Notes: generated from the sequence alone by a model not told the origin. A stretch of 64,000 nucleotides of DNA from Tenebrio molitor (GCF_963966145.1 NC_091051.1:13764001-13828000); one strand, 5' to 3'. Shown: positions 46,601 to 59,858, counted from the stretch's first letter. Made by a program: numbers and translations.

Positions 46601-48951
46601 GAAAAATCGCCAATCAAACAGGGAGTTACGGTCTCCTTTTTACCACGCGGTATTTGCTCAGGATTAATTCTTACGGTCCTTTGTTTGAACATCGTAAAGT
46701 GCAACGAAATAGACACCTCGTAAATTTCGCAGATGTTTCAACAAAGGGAGTCCACGATGAAAATAGTCGACCTTAATTGTAATAAAAATTGTCAAGGTAA
46801 CAAACGATTGGACGTTGGGCAACAATTTGTAAAAGCGTCGTGTAAAAATGAAATACGGACATCATTTTTTAATTAGTTGGCTTTAATGCCATGTAAATTG
46901 CATTTTATGCAGTTATTCCTGTTGCATCTGTCGCAACGTACCATTATGACTATTTTATGCCTGCTACCATTAACTCCCATGGTCAATTGTAATTATCGAG
47001 CCATAAATGCGCAAAGTAAAAAATGATGTTTGTTATCCTTTGCGCTATCATTTTCGATGGAAACTTGTGGTCTGTGTGTCGTTTTAACGGCCTTTTAATC
47101 GTTGCCAATTAATCCCTAATTGAACGTTTCATTTCCAATTTCTCCGGCAGACTGTCTGTCTGTACAAAGAATGATTTATTGGCGGCTAAATTATGCACAT
47201 CGCTGTGAAAGGCGGTGCTAAAAATAACATTTTAACACTTTGCTTTATTGTTCAATTCGTACTTGCTTACATCATGTCACTCTAATTGATCCATCATGGG
47301 TTGGCCAATTTTTCACAACCACGCGATGGTACCGGAGGAAGTGAGCAACGGTTTAAAAATGTTAAGCTGGACTAAAATTAACTGTCGAAGCTCCTTCGAG
47401 TGCGCATTATTTATACTCGAGAGTGGTACAAGGACCCGAAGCAAGTGCAGGTGATGGTCCGAAGGCGTCCAGAATGCGGTAATCTCGCATTTTTACCACG
47501 TCCGAGTCTTGATAAACGTGCGAAAGTCCGTCTCCGGATTTAATTAAACGTATAGGGTGTGTTTTTGTAATAAGCCGATTTGCATTTGACTGACAGCATT
47601 TCCGGGATCGTTTCGCTACGAAACAAAGGAAGAGACGAGGATTACAAAAATTTGTGCATTCCATTTTTAGTATCCGCCCTTGTGTTTTATTGTTCAGAAT
47701 TTATCAGATCGCGTTTGTACGAGAATGAGTCAGCGAAGATTCTCTCTTCTATTGTGGGATGATCGCGAGTCTGGCAAGCTCCAAATCAAAACAAAGCTGA
47801 AAGGGTTTTGTTTTGAAATCGATAATGCGAATTGCGACATTTAAATCTGTTTAATGACGGGATTCGGTGCACGTTTCGACAAGTTCGCCCAATAAAACCG
47901 ATAGCGACGACGTAAACTGGAGCGTTTGGCACATTTCCGAAACTTCAAATTTCACACACGGAGATTGCTGAATTAAAAAGTTTTCGAGTGACATTTATTT
48001 TACGGCCGAAGCTATTTTAAAAGGAGCCGACACGTCAAACCACTCAAACCGTATATTAATTAATGCATACGTTGGATTAAGTGTTTTAGTGTGCAATAAT
48101 TTCATTCCGGTCTTCAGTAGGTATGGCAATAAATAAAGTATTATTTGCGGCAACCGAAGAAGTCTACAGTTTAATATGTTGAAGGTTGTTCTACACAAAA
48201 ACAAAACTGATGTAGTAGGAAGGTTTCTGAAAGTTTAAAAATTTAATAACGTAAAGTGCCACTTAGCAACTTGCTCTCATATCCAACCATTAAACAAATA
48301 TCTGGACTAGAGAATCAATATTTGATGTTAAATCTAAAAAAAAACTTAACGGATTTTTAATGCACACATTTTCAACGGGACTTTCAGGGATTACAGAAGG
48401 TGGGGAGTGGTTTTCAAAACTACAAACTATGAGAAGAGAAACAGCAAACAAACAGAAACGTTCAAATTGACGCCAGTAGCTTCCAAATAAAAATACATAA
48501 ATTGCATCGAAAATTTCTGCATTTCATACAACAAATTTAACTTTCTGTTTTTGGACTTTGCGTCTGTATGAAAACTACCGTGTGAGCAACAAGTACTGTT
48601 TGACTTGGCAATAAATTCTGGTGACTTTTATGTCATGTTCCAACGAGAAAACCATTTTGTTAATAAAAGATTACAAAAACTGTGACGTTTAAATTTGAAA
48701 TGTATGCTAGGTGTCAATGATGTCAATAAAACAAACTCAAATACTTGTAGGTAATTCACAGTCTTGAAAATTTCGTGTAAGTTTTTGAATTGCCAACTGA
48801 AACAATTATTGTTGCTCACCCGGTGTTAGAAATTAGCTAGAAATTCGTGTTTTGAAACAAACTAGTGCAATTTACTTTTTCATGACGAAAATAAAATGTC
48901 AAAATAAACGCGAAAACAAAACGAATTTTGATTTAAATTCGATGAACCTAT
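43621..48951. other. No gene recognised; one MITE fragment
   Basis: Bases 45574-45646 match the core of the ATATCGGGTG MITE (AAAAAGTGAGGTTAGATTTA then AACAGCTGATCC). The rest holds short open frames on both strands without domains. A minus-strand frame at 47664-47407 (SGDGLSHVYQDSDVV) is not obviously low-complexity, but I cannot connect it to any gene. Confidence 0.4.
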
Positions 48952-50031
48952 TAGCTGCTTTCCAGGTATCTACGCGAGTAGTTCCGAACTACTCCAGGAG
49001 TACAAGTGTTCCATGTAATTTGTGGAACTACTCCAGAACTACTCCGTTATACCCTTCCCCTGCCCCCTGAAGTACCTACCTAAATTTTGGTATAGTCCAT
49101 TTTTTAATTATAGTCCGATGTATCAATTAAAAAGCAGAACAACTGTCATATTGCTATCTCTTTTCAACATAATGTAAACAAACTATTGAATTCTTGTACG
49201 TATTGTATTAAGCGTGTCCCACTATGCATCTCGCTTTAGCATGTGCGATTAGAGCAAGACGCGAATTGTACGTTTATTCCACTCGATTCCACTAGCGACG
49301 TCAAATTTTTAGGTTACGTTTTAACCACGTTATTTGTGATAATTTTGTTTAATTTTGCTTGAAATGTCCTCCGTATGATGCCAACGAAAAGCATGTGAAC
49401 AGATTCATTTACAGAATTTGTAAATTGCAAAAATAATATTGGAATTGCGCGGAAACTTGCAAGACTGGAAGTTAACAGGTAAGGGGGTAAACTAATTCAT
49501 AGAGAGTTGTTTTGTGTTCATGGCGTTGCCGAAACAAAATCTAGGAGGAAAGAAAGACAGTCTAAACGTGGTTGTTTAGTGCTGTTTTCAACAATTTTTA
49601 ATATATCTGACCTATTAGTTGATACCTATGTAAATAGTTATCAAAAGCGTTCTGAAGGGAGCGGTTTTTTGAAAGATAAAAACCAAGAAAGCACGAAAGA
49701 ACACAATATCTGTCTCATGTTGCCTAAATAAATTTTCAAATATTGGTAGAACCATGCACTGCTGTCAAATGTCGAAAGCAGACGCAGGTCATGTCGACTT
49801 CTTGATTCGGACTAAGCTCATCGGACTATAATAAAAAAATGGACTATACTCGGAGTTTTTTTGTGGTGGGGATGTTAAGAAATGTCAAATATACGGCGGG
49901 AATCGGACTCAGATGACACTAATGACAGTGTACAGTGCAGGAGTAAATTCGGCGTTCCAAGCGGCACAAACCAATGAACAGTTCGGCGTAGAACTGTTCG
50001 GAGTAAATTACTCCCACTTGGAAAGCAGCTA
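48952..50031. mobile_element. Element with TAGCTGCTTTCCA termini, interrupted by another MITE
   Basis: The left TAGCTGCTTTCCAGGTAT and the inverted right TTGGAAAGCAGCTA define the ends. Subterminal regions on both sides are rich in short GGAGTA / TACTCC and GTTCGG / CCGAAC motifs. The middle is filled by the element at 49091-49848. Confidence 0.65.
49091..49848. mobile_element. Element with TATAGTCCATTTTTT termini
   Basis: The left TATAGTCCATTTTTTAATTA then TAGTCCGATG and the right CATCGGACTATAATAAAAAA then ATGGACTATA are inverted repeats of about 30 bases. No transposase-like ORF is visible in the 758 bases. Confidence 0.83.
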
Positions 50032-50255
50032 GTGTCACCGACGCCAATGAAGCGCTAGCCAGAACACCCCGAGTTTTGCATCCCGGAGTTTTGTTACGGA
50101 CCAATCAAATTATTTCACATGCCCTCGACTTTTTTTTTCTAAAGTGATCAAACTACCAAAGAAGTCAGGCCGGTAATACCAAAAATGGTGAACCGCTCTC
50201 AATCCTTGTTGCAATGGTTTTTCGACCATAATTCCTATTAAAAGTTAATTTTTTA

Positions 50256-50540
50256 TTCGACACTGTCAGAATTTGAGAATTTTCTCCTGTGTGAGCGGAT
50301 TTTGATAAATGTTAAAACGAAACGTCAACCTAATTTTAAATATTTTAAACGAATTGGAGCCTAAAGGGCTCGTCGAACAAAAAAAAAGGTTGTATTCAAC
50401 TCGTTCGTGTGTAAATTGGGCTTTTTATGGCACTCATGGGCTTTTAAAACGCTCGTTTCCCTCTCGTTTTAAACTGCCCCACTCATGCCATAAAGAGCCC
50501 AATTTACACACGAACTTGTTAAATAAACTACTATTTCTTT
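50256..50540 (+). repeat. Hairpin-containing dispersed repeat, copy 1
   Basis: It begins TTCGACACTGTCAGAATTTG and AGAATTTTCTCCTGTGTGA. The second half is a large hairpin: AACTCGTTCGTGTGTAAATT then GGGCTTTTTATGGCACTCAT is repeated inverted to ATGCCATAAAGAGCCCAATT then TACACACGAACTTGTT. Related copies are at 51311, 59264 and 59859. Confidence 0.85.
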
Positions 50541-50830
50541 ACGAAACAGTGTTAAGTGTTGTACTCCAAAGCAAGAATTTTTCATTGTCGCCCTTTCCCA
50601 AAACGCGGTGGTGACACTAGTCAAAATTTGATAATACAGAAGTATCGATAAAGAACCTGATCGGAGCAGCGTCCGTATGTTTTGGTTCGAAAAATATTTG
50701 ACAGTTGTTACTTTGAGGTTATCTTTTTTTTTATGTTAACTACTGAACACAGTAATTCCTTTTGGAATCAAATTTTAAGAAATTGGAAAATAGTCTTATT
50801 ACGTCTAAGGGGTGGGAGTTTATCTGTAGG

Positions 50831-51015
50831 TACAGTCGATGGACAAATAAAACTGGGACAAAAATCACTTAAGTCAAAATTTACAAATTTGCATCGTTTA
50901 ATTACGGCTTTATCGCAAATAGGTTAACTTTGGTATGACATATTATATAGACACTGACAAATATATTCAATAGTCTAATTTACATAGATTAAATTTTATT
51001 TGTCCATTGACCGTA
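50831..51015. mobile_element. TACAGTCG-type MITE, complete copy
   Basis: The left TACAGTCGATGGACAAATAA then AACTGGGAC and the right TTTTATTTGTCCATTGACC then GTA are inverted repeats; 185 bases with TA ends. Fragments are at 6772-6847 and 19854. Confidence 0.85.
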
Positions 51016-51310
51016 CTTCAACTGAACACATTTTTGTTGACCTTATTGATTTATTGTGATACTGATAAGTGTTGAGGGAATTCCTTCAGAAATTGCTGCA
51101 TTGCCAAAAGTGAAATTTATTCTTTGAAAGCATTTTTGTCATGCAACGCTTACTTTATACTTAGATTTGTAAAACAAAAAACAAAAAAACAAACGGTAAC
51201 AGTTATTACAACCGTATTATTAATTTGTATAATTAATTAATAAGCTAGTTTTGTATAGAACTAAAACTATTCTCTAGTATTTCTTTAAGTAATAGATCAG
51301 CAGGACCTAA

Positions 51311-51548
51311 TAGTTTATTTAACGAGTTCGTGTGTAAATTGGTTTTTTTTTGGCATGAGTGGGCCAGTTTAAAACGCGAGTGAAACGTTTCACGTTGAAT
51401 ACGTTTTTTTGTTCGAGGAGCCCCTTATGCTCCAAATCGTTTAAAATCTTTATAATTAGCTTGACGTTTCGTTTTGACAAATTGTGACATTTATCAAAAT
51501 CCATTCACACAGGAGAAAATTCTCAAATTCTGACAGTGTCGAACAAAA
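51311..51548 (-). repeat. Hairpin-containing dispersed repeat, copy 2
   Basis: On the minus strand it begins TTCGACACTGTCAGAATTTG and ends CACACGAACTCGTTAAATAA. One hairpin arm is mostly lost, so only the outer part of the palindrome remains. Confidence 0.82.
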
Positions 51549-54500
51549 AAATATCTAAGAGTTTAATTATTTGTCGCTTAACGTTACCAATCAGCAAGTT
51601 AAGCTTTTGAAGTTGAAGATTTTTCTAGTTTAGTTCCTAACATATTGAACACTTTTATTCCTTGTACGTATGTATATTTTTGTACCTTGTATATTTATCC
51701 AGTTTTAAATTTGTTTTGTTATCGGTTTGGTTAAGCGCCTCTGAGAACCCCTCGCTACGTCGACCCTTTGTTTTTGTTGTGGCTTATCCAGAGCTCTTCT
51801 TGATTTAAATAACCTCCAGCCTGAAAAAATTTTGCGGAGATATTTACGACCCAAACCGTAAGTTTAAAAATGTAGGCCATACCACCCAGCAATTTTGATT
51901 AATTCTTTCGCAACCGTCAAAGTAATTTAGTGAGGTTCCAAAATATATTCGCTTCAGGTATGCATTTAAATTTGTTAAAGACACATCCATTAACGGTGTC
52001 GTTGATTAAATTACCTCACGTAGTTTTGAAGAAACTGAATTAAAATGCATCGAGGAGGTTGTTGCAAACAGTAAGGCGATTTTTCTCTTGTTGACTTAAT
52101 GATGTGACAAGGCTCACGTTTATTATGCATTTACTAATTGGATAACGTCATTTGAAGACATTAACATATACGACCACAAGCTGATTTATACTGAACCCAT
52201 TCTGCTTGTGACGTATTGAATAATCCTCCTCAGCAGGAAGACAATTTAACTAAGTTTCGGATAGGTTTGAGGCGCACAGGCCGACACGTTTGCGTTAACA
52301 AACTCTTATACACTGCATTAATTTAAATATTTTCAGAGACGCAATAAAACAATCTTGTGATTCTGGTTAGTTTTATGCGGCATTGTAATTTCTCTGTTAA
52401 ATATTCAAAAGGGCCAACTGCAACGGACGTTGCTTCTGGTGCTTAAGTCGCTGATTCAAGGCAAAATTAATTACCCGTGGGCAATTCTCAGTTCTCGGAA
52501 TAAATAACGAAAGCGTTGACTAAATATTTGTTGAATTTTGCACGTCTTATTGTAATCGACTGGATAATGCACACGAATGCAGTCCGCATTAAGAAACGTG
52601 ATAACATTGTTTGATCATTCTATATCAAGCAGCATGTTAATGAACTTAAGTAACAGGAAGCTTTACTGCCTCAATCGCGCTTTCGCGACTCTTCTCCACC
52701 TCTCGTTTGTTTATCGACGTCATAATCAAACATGCAGGCGCTGCACGTCCCGCGCTTTATGTTTTTGGATTAAAATTCAGAAATGGTGAGGCTCCTGTCA
52801 CGACATGTCCGCTCGTAAATTATCCAGGCATTCCTGAAAGTCCCGCAAAGTCGCGCAACCTTTTCAACTCGTCCTTATTATGCAACGGATCCTCTCGATA
52901 GCGCGTTGCAATAAATTGCGACCTTGGAGATTCACAATGGACAAATGCCATGCAGAAAACTGGTTGTTATTTGCGACCGGAGTTTTATCCGAACCCCCCG
53001 GAACCCGCACGGAGGTGGCCAATAACTTCTTGTTCTTGTAAGGAGTCATTAAGAGCGAACGCAGACAGCTTGGGACGCACTTGCGTGACATGAATGAGCT
53101 CCCGATGGGATTAATCGGATCAGATTTTGTCGAGCTTTTCCCACACTGCAGATGCTCGATAGTAAAAGAACAAATCCTAAATTGAAAAATAAAAACCGGA
53201 AGCTTCGCAAAAATGAAAGTGAGAGTAGAGCGGCCAATCAAGAAGAAATTCTTTGGACTCAGACTTCTTGGGATGTGGAAGTTGCATTTATTATTTTCTG
53301 GCAGAAGGAAAAGAAATCGGAAAGCAAGAACAGGAAAATCTGTGAGAGTGGTTTGAGCCTTGACAAAAAATATCAAAGTTAAGGCTTTCTCAAGACTTGC
53401 AGAGTTTTAAAAAATATCCAGAATCTGGTTCCCATGTGCTAAGTAAGGTGCTAAGAACTCTTGAGATTCTTTTTATTCTCAAATCTTCACAAACCTGAAA
53501 CGTGGTTTGTTCTAGATAAAGAAGTTAAAGACTTTGAAAGACATTTCAGCTTGCTCGATTTTTTTTCCTAAACAGACAAATAAAAGAGTCATGAAACTTA
53601 TAAACTGGAGGATGGTCAGATCAGTCTGCTCTCGAAACAACGCCCCAAGAAAATTATTTGATGTTACAATTTAAATTAAAAAAATCTCCTTGATGGTTCT
53701 TGAGAATAATTGGGGCTACTTGGGACTCATTTGTACCAAATTTACTGCGGTCTGTTTTACAAATCCTCTTGTTTCCCTCACTTCATCCCTATTTACGGCA
53801 TTCTTTAAGAAATTTATGTTTCTCCGTGTTCCCCGAAAAAAAAATAATAGCTGAAAATAACACGGGTGGACCACTTTGTGGCGTGGTGGTAGTAAAAGAG
53901 CTGTGCATTAGATGCAACATTAATTCGATGCGTTTTTATAACCGCGGTGGTCTCATAATTACGGTAATAACGTTTCTTCGGAGCCGTTTCGCCCTTAGCT
54001 ATTCCTAATGCGTATTATTGCCACGAACCGGCGGCTCCAGTTTTACTCTTTCTGACGTTGAATAATCTCCACTTGACGGACAAGACGCGGTGGCAAATTA
54101 ATTATTGAAGGCAGCATCGGATCGGGAGTAAGATTGTTGAGGAGGGTGCACACAGAGTCGGGAGATTTCTTGGTCGGGCGGAATTCCTCAGCAAATGAAA
54201 GGGCGTTCTGCGTGCCGGAGGAATGGACGCGGAATGTTGAGATTTCCTTGACAATGTGTTCGTTTTGTCAGGGTGTAATTGCCGTCATTAGCGGATTCAT
54301 GAGGCGTGCGTGGCCAAAGAAGGGCGTACTCACGTCGGCACAGGCTCACGTCCATAACTCAAAGCGACCTACGCGGCTCATCACCATCGTAATGTCATCA
54401 CTGGAATCGTATTGTTTTTATGCGGACTTTTATTCGGGTGTAAATTGATAGGACTAGGTGTGTTACTGTTACACATGCATATGCAACACGTGGGTGCAGT

Positions 54501-56000
54501 TGGGGGTTATGCAATAAATTGCAGCGAGCTGGATCTAGCGTTTTAACGCTGGAGTGCCAAAAATGTCAACTACATATTACGAAAATTTAACTCTCTCTAT
54601 CTTCTACTACATGATAGTGTGGAACATGGGAAATATGTACCTCCTCACTACATACACTTATTTCTATTTTTAGTTTTGTTTTTGAAACGGCTATTGCTGT
54701 CAGACATCTACTCGTAAGTAATTTTTTTATCTTCTGCTAATGATCTCAAATTAATGATACATTAATTTATATTTCTACGTTCTTTTTACATTTTTTCTAA
54801 GATTGAAATGGTCACTATACCAAGCAAAATGTTTTTCTCTTTTAGCTCTTTCGAAAACTTGAATTAAAAAGATATTTCCTTTTTCAGAAATATATAATGT
54901 CGCACTTAAGATGAAGACAGCCTGATATTTTCGATATAGATAGAGATTTAAAATTTTATACAGGCTTGTCAAGGAGCTTCATGAGATGCATTTATTAAGA
55001 ATGTTCAGCTTTCAGTTAGAGATTTCGAAAGAAATTATCAGAAAAAAATATTCAGAATGTAATTTTGACCCCATATGCCCAGTTTCAATGCAAAATTCAC
55101 ATTTTTATTTTTCAAAATAAAAGTATTTTGGATCAGTTTTTAATAAAGTTGCATGAAGATGAAAAAACAAATAAACAAATTAAAAATAAACTCTTCTTTC
55201 TTTATTCGACAAAAATTGAAACCGATTTTGAAACAATTAGATACATATTTTAAATTATGTATTAAAAAATCGAAATGGGAATTTTGCGTTGAAACTCGTC
55301 CAGGGGGTCAAAACTGGATTAACACTTCTTCCAATAACTTCATTCGGTATCCCTAAGGCGAAGCACAATTTCTAGAATTGACCCTATTCGCGGGATCGCT
55401 GTTGGCTGGGCTATGCATAATTTGGAATTTTTTTTATAATGGTGAAGCATTGTTCGTTTGAAAGAGATTCAACAAAAATGCATCCTCGTCCCTTAAGTTT
55501 TACTGTGAAGGAAAACAGAAAATCTTTTACACCGCTACTGAAGTCGTCTTTTTCACTCATTACACGACAATTTATGGAAACAAACAGTTAAAAAAAATTA
55601 AATTTTTTTTAACAAACAGTTATTATTAATCTTCTAAACAAGACAATTTTCTATTACCACCGCCTTCGAAAATTTTATAACTTGAGAAAATAATTCTCGA
55701 TGCTGACAAGCCTTTATTCTCAAAAGCGCATTTACTTAGGAAGTACCTACTTTGTGTTAAAGACAAATAAGAAAAGAGGTTTCATTTTTGTAACAGTCAT
55801 GGGGAGTTTTAAAACAGAACAATAAGCAATAAGCAATTTTTAAGAATATCTGAAAACAATTAGGTACACGTGGAAAGTTTTGTTAGTGCTCTCCAAAGAT
55901 CTTGTGGTTTGAATAATTGTTGTCTCGAGACAACATTATTGTAGATTAGCCGTTTCTTTGAACAAATAATGAACGGCTGGACTCTCTTTGGAATTTCTTT
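51549..56000. other. No gene recognised
   Basis: A 170-codon open frame on the minus strand (53376-52864) is the longest in the stretch, but its residues show no domain, no signal peptide and no splice context, and the region is partly AT-poor, so I treat it as chance. No repeats with partners in the window were seen. Confidence 0.35.
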
Positions 56001-56394
56001 TTTCCACGACTAGGTATTAAAGAATTAATGCATTCTTGTTGGATTTTCAATGAACGAATGATATCAATTTCACGCTCCGTCACAGAATATACTGAAATCC
56101 ACGGCTGTCGTATTTTCATTCTATCACGGGCAGATCGTCAATCGGATGCATTTGTAAATAATAAGTCGCGCATCGCGTAGCAATCGCTAAACGAGACACA
56201 ATTTTAATTGTCAAATATTAAAAATCAGATTCAATTTCCAAATATTGTTTTCTCTTGGTATAGTCGTGGAGAAAGTATAGTCTTCAACTTGCGTATAATG
56301 GCTATTATTTACTCAGACGATTCCACCACTCGCCTACGGCTCGTGTTAACATCCTCTTGAATAATAGTCATCATTATACGCTCGTTGAAGAATG
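56001..56394 (-). repeat. ~400-bp dispersed repeat, copy 2 of 2
   Basis: Inverted copy of 14404-14810, 394 bases, with the same landmarks in reverse (CGTATAATGGCTATTATT, ATAAGTCGCGCATC, GAATATACTGAAATCC). It abuts the element starting at 56395. Confidence 0.85.
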
Positions 56395-56947
56395 TACCGT
56401 GCGATCGAAAAAAAAAATCGAGATGGCCATGATTAATACATTCAGTTGGCAGTACGTAAAAATTTAATTCAAATGTCATCAGATGTCATTAATTACAATA
56501 GTAACTGTCATTCCGGACTTTCATGGCACTTATCAACAACTTGCCTTGATTATTTTGTTTTTCCATACCTGAAAAACAACGTGTTCAAAAACAAGTCTGG
56601 CACAATTCCCGAATTAATGCAAGTACATAATTACTGATAACTGCAATTTAACTGATGTCCTGACTTTGCGAAGGTCATTTGAAAACATGAAGCATTATGT
56701 TTGGAAGCTGAAGGCAGACATTTCGACCATTTACTTTAGTTCGTAAATACGATTGGGGCTCATGATTCTTTTATAACCGACAGGTCACACATAATGCACA
56801 CCTTTATGAAAATCAAGATTTCAACGTTCTTCAAAATCACTAACCTAACCTTCAAGACTGACATCTGATAATTGAAATTGTAACGAATTGCCAACTGAAA
56901 TTTTTGGTCACAGCCAACTTTAATTTCTTTTTTTCGATCTCACGGTA
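56395..56947. mobile_element. Element with TACCGTGCGATCG termini
   Basis: The left TACCGTGCGATCGAAAAAAA and the right TTTTTTTCGATCTCACGGTA are inverted repeats with TA at both ends. GTTGGCTGTGACC-like and GATGGCCATG sequence follows internally. 553 bases; no transposase recognised. Ends resemble the repeats at 9436 and 18516. Confidence 0.8.
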
Positions 56948-57775
56948 CTATTATTTCTCAAATAATCTCTCTGGACTTCAAAATACCTACATTGCCTTGC
57001 AATGCTCCTGTAGATAATGATATCCCATTCCAGCATCCCAAATCCTCAAAACCGTGACCTGTGAGCTATCCGAGAAAAATAGCTTCTTGAAGATGAAAGA
57101 TAAACGCTGCTAAATCTGACGATTTTTTTTCCTATATAAATGATACTGGCACCAAGATGTGCATTATCCTGATTCAAATGATTTTTCCTTTAATAAATTT
57201 TGTTTCTTTCCAGGAATTTTCCGTTTTATTTTTTTTATCGATAAATAAATAAAATGATAATGTGTATCCTCTTTGCACTGAGGTATTCTGAGGAATACTC
57301 GAGCCAAAACCGTTCCTGTGGACAAAACTTCTTTGGCAGCATTATTTTGAATGGTGTTTTTTTTTTGGTGGATGACAGTAAAGTCTGGTGTCATTTATCA
57401 GTTACAAACCTAGGCTAGAAAATGAAGCAGTAACTTTCTTAAAAAGTCTAAACAACCTTGAGAAAACGAATTAACAATAAATAAAACACCCTATCTCACT
57501 AATTTTGCCAGAACACTCCTAAGAGCTTGCAGAGGTATTTTATTTACACTTTTCTTATTTGTTTTGAAGGGGTGGAAGTATGTAATAAAAAATCAGGCTG
57601 GAATTAAATTGTGTTTAAAGATCTTTGTTTAATTTCAGATCCTACTTGTACATTATTTTTATTCAAACGGAAGTTATAGAAATATGTAGATTGTATTGGA
57701 CTACTTCAAAAAATTGAGCTAAATAGCACCGACATTATGATATATGATGAATATGAATAAATTTCCGGTGCACAG

Positions 57776-57810
57776 TATAAATAGTACATTCTTGAGGTCG
57801 GGTCAGTCCA
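57776..57810 (+). promoter_or_regulatory. Candidate core promoter: TATA box plus initiator
   Basis: TATAAATA at 57776-57783 lies 29 bases upstream of the A of TCAGTC at 57803-57808, the arthropod initiator consensus. This is the canonical spacing for a Pol II core promoter. No downstream promoter element is in register. The first ATG of the predicted transcript is at 57899. Confidence 0.45.
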
Positions 57811-57898
57811 TCTGTAAAATTGTGGATTGTGCAAGACGGAAAAGTATCAAATAACTCGGCAAAGGTGCACCCAAATATCGCAACCGACAATACCAATA

Positions 57899-58023
57899 TG
57901 GAATGGGAAGAAAATTTATCGTTTGAAACAAAACAAATGACTACAACACTTGAAAAAATTGTAAATGTTGAGAGGAACATTGTTTTAACACGAGACGTTT
58001 ATAAATATTTAAAGCTTGAATAG
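57899..58023 (+). CDS. Hypothetical 41-residue ORF downstream of the candidate promoter
   Basis: The first ATG after the predicted start site opens MEWEENLSFETKQMTT and ends at a TAG at 58021. The same frame is open upstream to the predicted start site. The product is hydrophilic and has no recognisable domain. It may be a chance ORF; the only support is its position after the TATA-initiator pair. Confidence 0.25.
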
Positions 58024-59263
58024 CGTTGTTGGTCGTTCCGGTATCGGATGACCCATTATGAGAAGCGTAACTTGTCTGGCTTATTACCAGCAACAAACAT
58101 CTACCATCATGACTGTAATCGGCCTAAAAAGTGTAAAAAATTGACAAGTTCGAAATCGCCTTTAGCAGCAATTACTTTTGAAATACGATAACGGACTCCG
58201 GACGTAACAAGCTCACATAAGCCGACTTGCAGGACCCAAGGATTAGCCATTTCATGTTGTAAGATGCCACACGGTCGGCAATAACTGATAAACATTGCGA
58301 AATTGACCCGTGTTATGTCCTTTCTCGGTGAAAGTCTCTAATTACCGCCAGTGAAATAAAATTACGTACTGAACACAGTGAAATACAACTGCTCACATAT
58401 GCACATACGTTATCATAACTTCACTTGTTTATTTGTGGATTCCTCGAAGATAAAATAAACCGAGCATATGTTACTTCCTTATTTTTTACGTTCATTCAGT
58501 CAAAACCTAACGAGTGCACTTAACGAATCTTACGATTTCTTCGTGTGTCGTCTTCCCCAATTTAATAAGTCTTCTGGATCGGTCGTAAACGCGTCCGCAC
58601 ATGTGTTTGTGCTGCGTGCGGTTATTAACGTGGTAACATTGGCGGAAAATATTTTTTAAACGGTTGACGGTTCAGTGGGCGGTTAATATTTGACACGTTA
58701 ACAATGCGGCTAACGTTTTCCTCTTCAATCACTGTCGATGCCTGCAATTATTGAGATATTGTACGTGCTTGCGTAAGGCATTCGTTGCGCCTTTTGTTCC
58801 TTGAGAACGCACTGAAAAATTGGGAAGGTGCAGCGGATTGTTATTTGAGAAGGAGCATCAATTTTGTTCAACTTATTCAAATCGCTCCCATTGTTAGACC
58901 GTACAGTGGCACAAGAGCTTCCCTACAAGGAACCCGCTAGTTTCCCAACAGCTTCATTTTAAAATGAAAAACTTAAGGGGATTATGACGTCTATTAATTT
59001 CTTCGAACGTTTATGGCCTTCCAGTTTCACATTTGTCTTTTCTCATGAAACGGGACTGCGTTTGCTTCATGTAAAACTACAGATGAGTCTTTATAACCAT
59101 CTTTTAGGCTTCAGATTACTTAAAATTAGCGTACTCAACTATATTGTGACAGTTCAAAATTTATGATTCTAAAAAATTGTAGCATTTTTACCCACGAGAA
59201 ACAAGAGTCTACTCGTAGATTGATTGATTCGTACGAGTACCTACAGAAATTAGATTACATTTA
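58024..59263. other. No gene or repeat recognised
   Basis: Short open frames only. Nothing here pairs with other parts of the window by eye. Confidence 0.35.
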
Positions 59264-59555
59264 TTTTTTGTTCGACACTGTCAGAATTTGAGAATTTTCT
59301 CCTGTGTGAACGGATTTTGATAAATGTCACCATTTGTCAAAACGAAACGTCAAGCTAATTTTAAAGATTTTAAGCGATTTGGAGCCTCAGAGGTTCGTCG
59401 AACAAAAACACATTATATTCAACTCGTTCGTGTGTCAATTGGGCTTTTTTGGCACTGGTGGGCCTTTAAAACGCTCGTTTCACTCGCGTTTTAAACTGGC
59501 CCACTCGTGCTAAAAAACCCCAATTTACACAAGAACTCGTCAAATAAACTACTAT
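59264..59555 (+). repeat. Hairpin-containing dispersed repeat, copy 3
   Basis: TTCGACACTGTCAGAATTTG at 59271 begins the repeat, followed by the palindromic half with arms AACTCGTTCGTGTGTCAATT and CAATTTACACAAGAACTCGT. Full length like copy 1. Confidence 0.85.
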
Positions 59556-59858
59556 TTTAACATCTTTTTTTATTATATGTACTTACATAATATTTTTAGC
59601 CAAATTTAGATTTTCTTACCCCCATGGTTACTTTAACATTCAGAATATGAACATTTCAATAGATATACCTACACTGTAGTAAACTAAACAATAGTTATTC
59701 ATGCAACAAGTGAGTAAAGTAATACTTTTTTTTACGAGAAGGAAAATTTGCCGCACGAGCGCAGCGAGTGCACAAATCCGCCGAGTAAAAAAAGATACTG
59801 TACTAACGAGTTGCATACAAAAATTTTTTGGCGCTCGTAAGTTTTAGATAACAATTTT

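Noticed and set aside
47407..47664. Minus-strand frame SGDGLSHVYQDSDVV as a Pvf upstream exon
   Set aside because: There is no ATG-signal peptide, no good splice donor in phase 0, and no recognised similarity.
52864..53376. 170-codon minus-strand open frame
   Set aside because: It has no domain, signal peptide, splice context or supporting neighbour. An open frame of this length can arise by chance in 64 kb.
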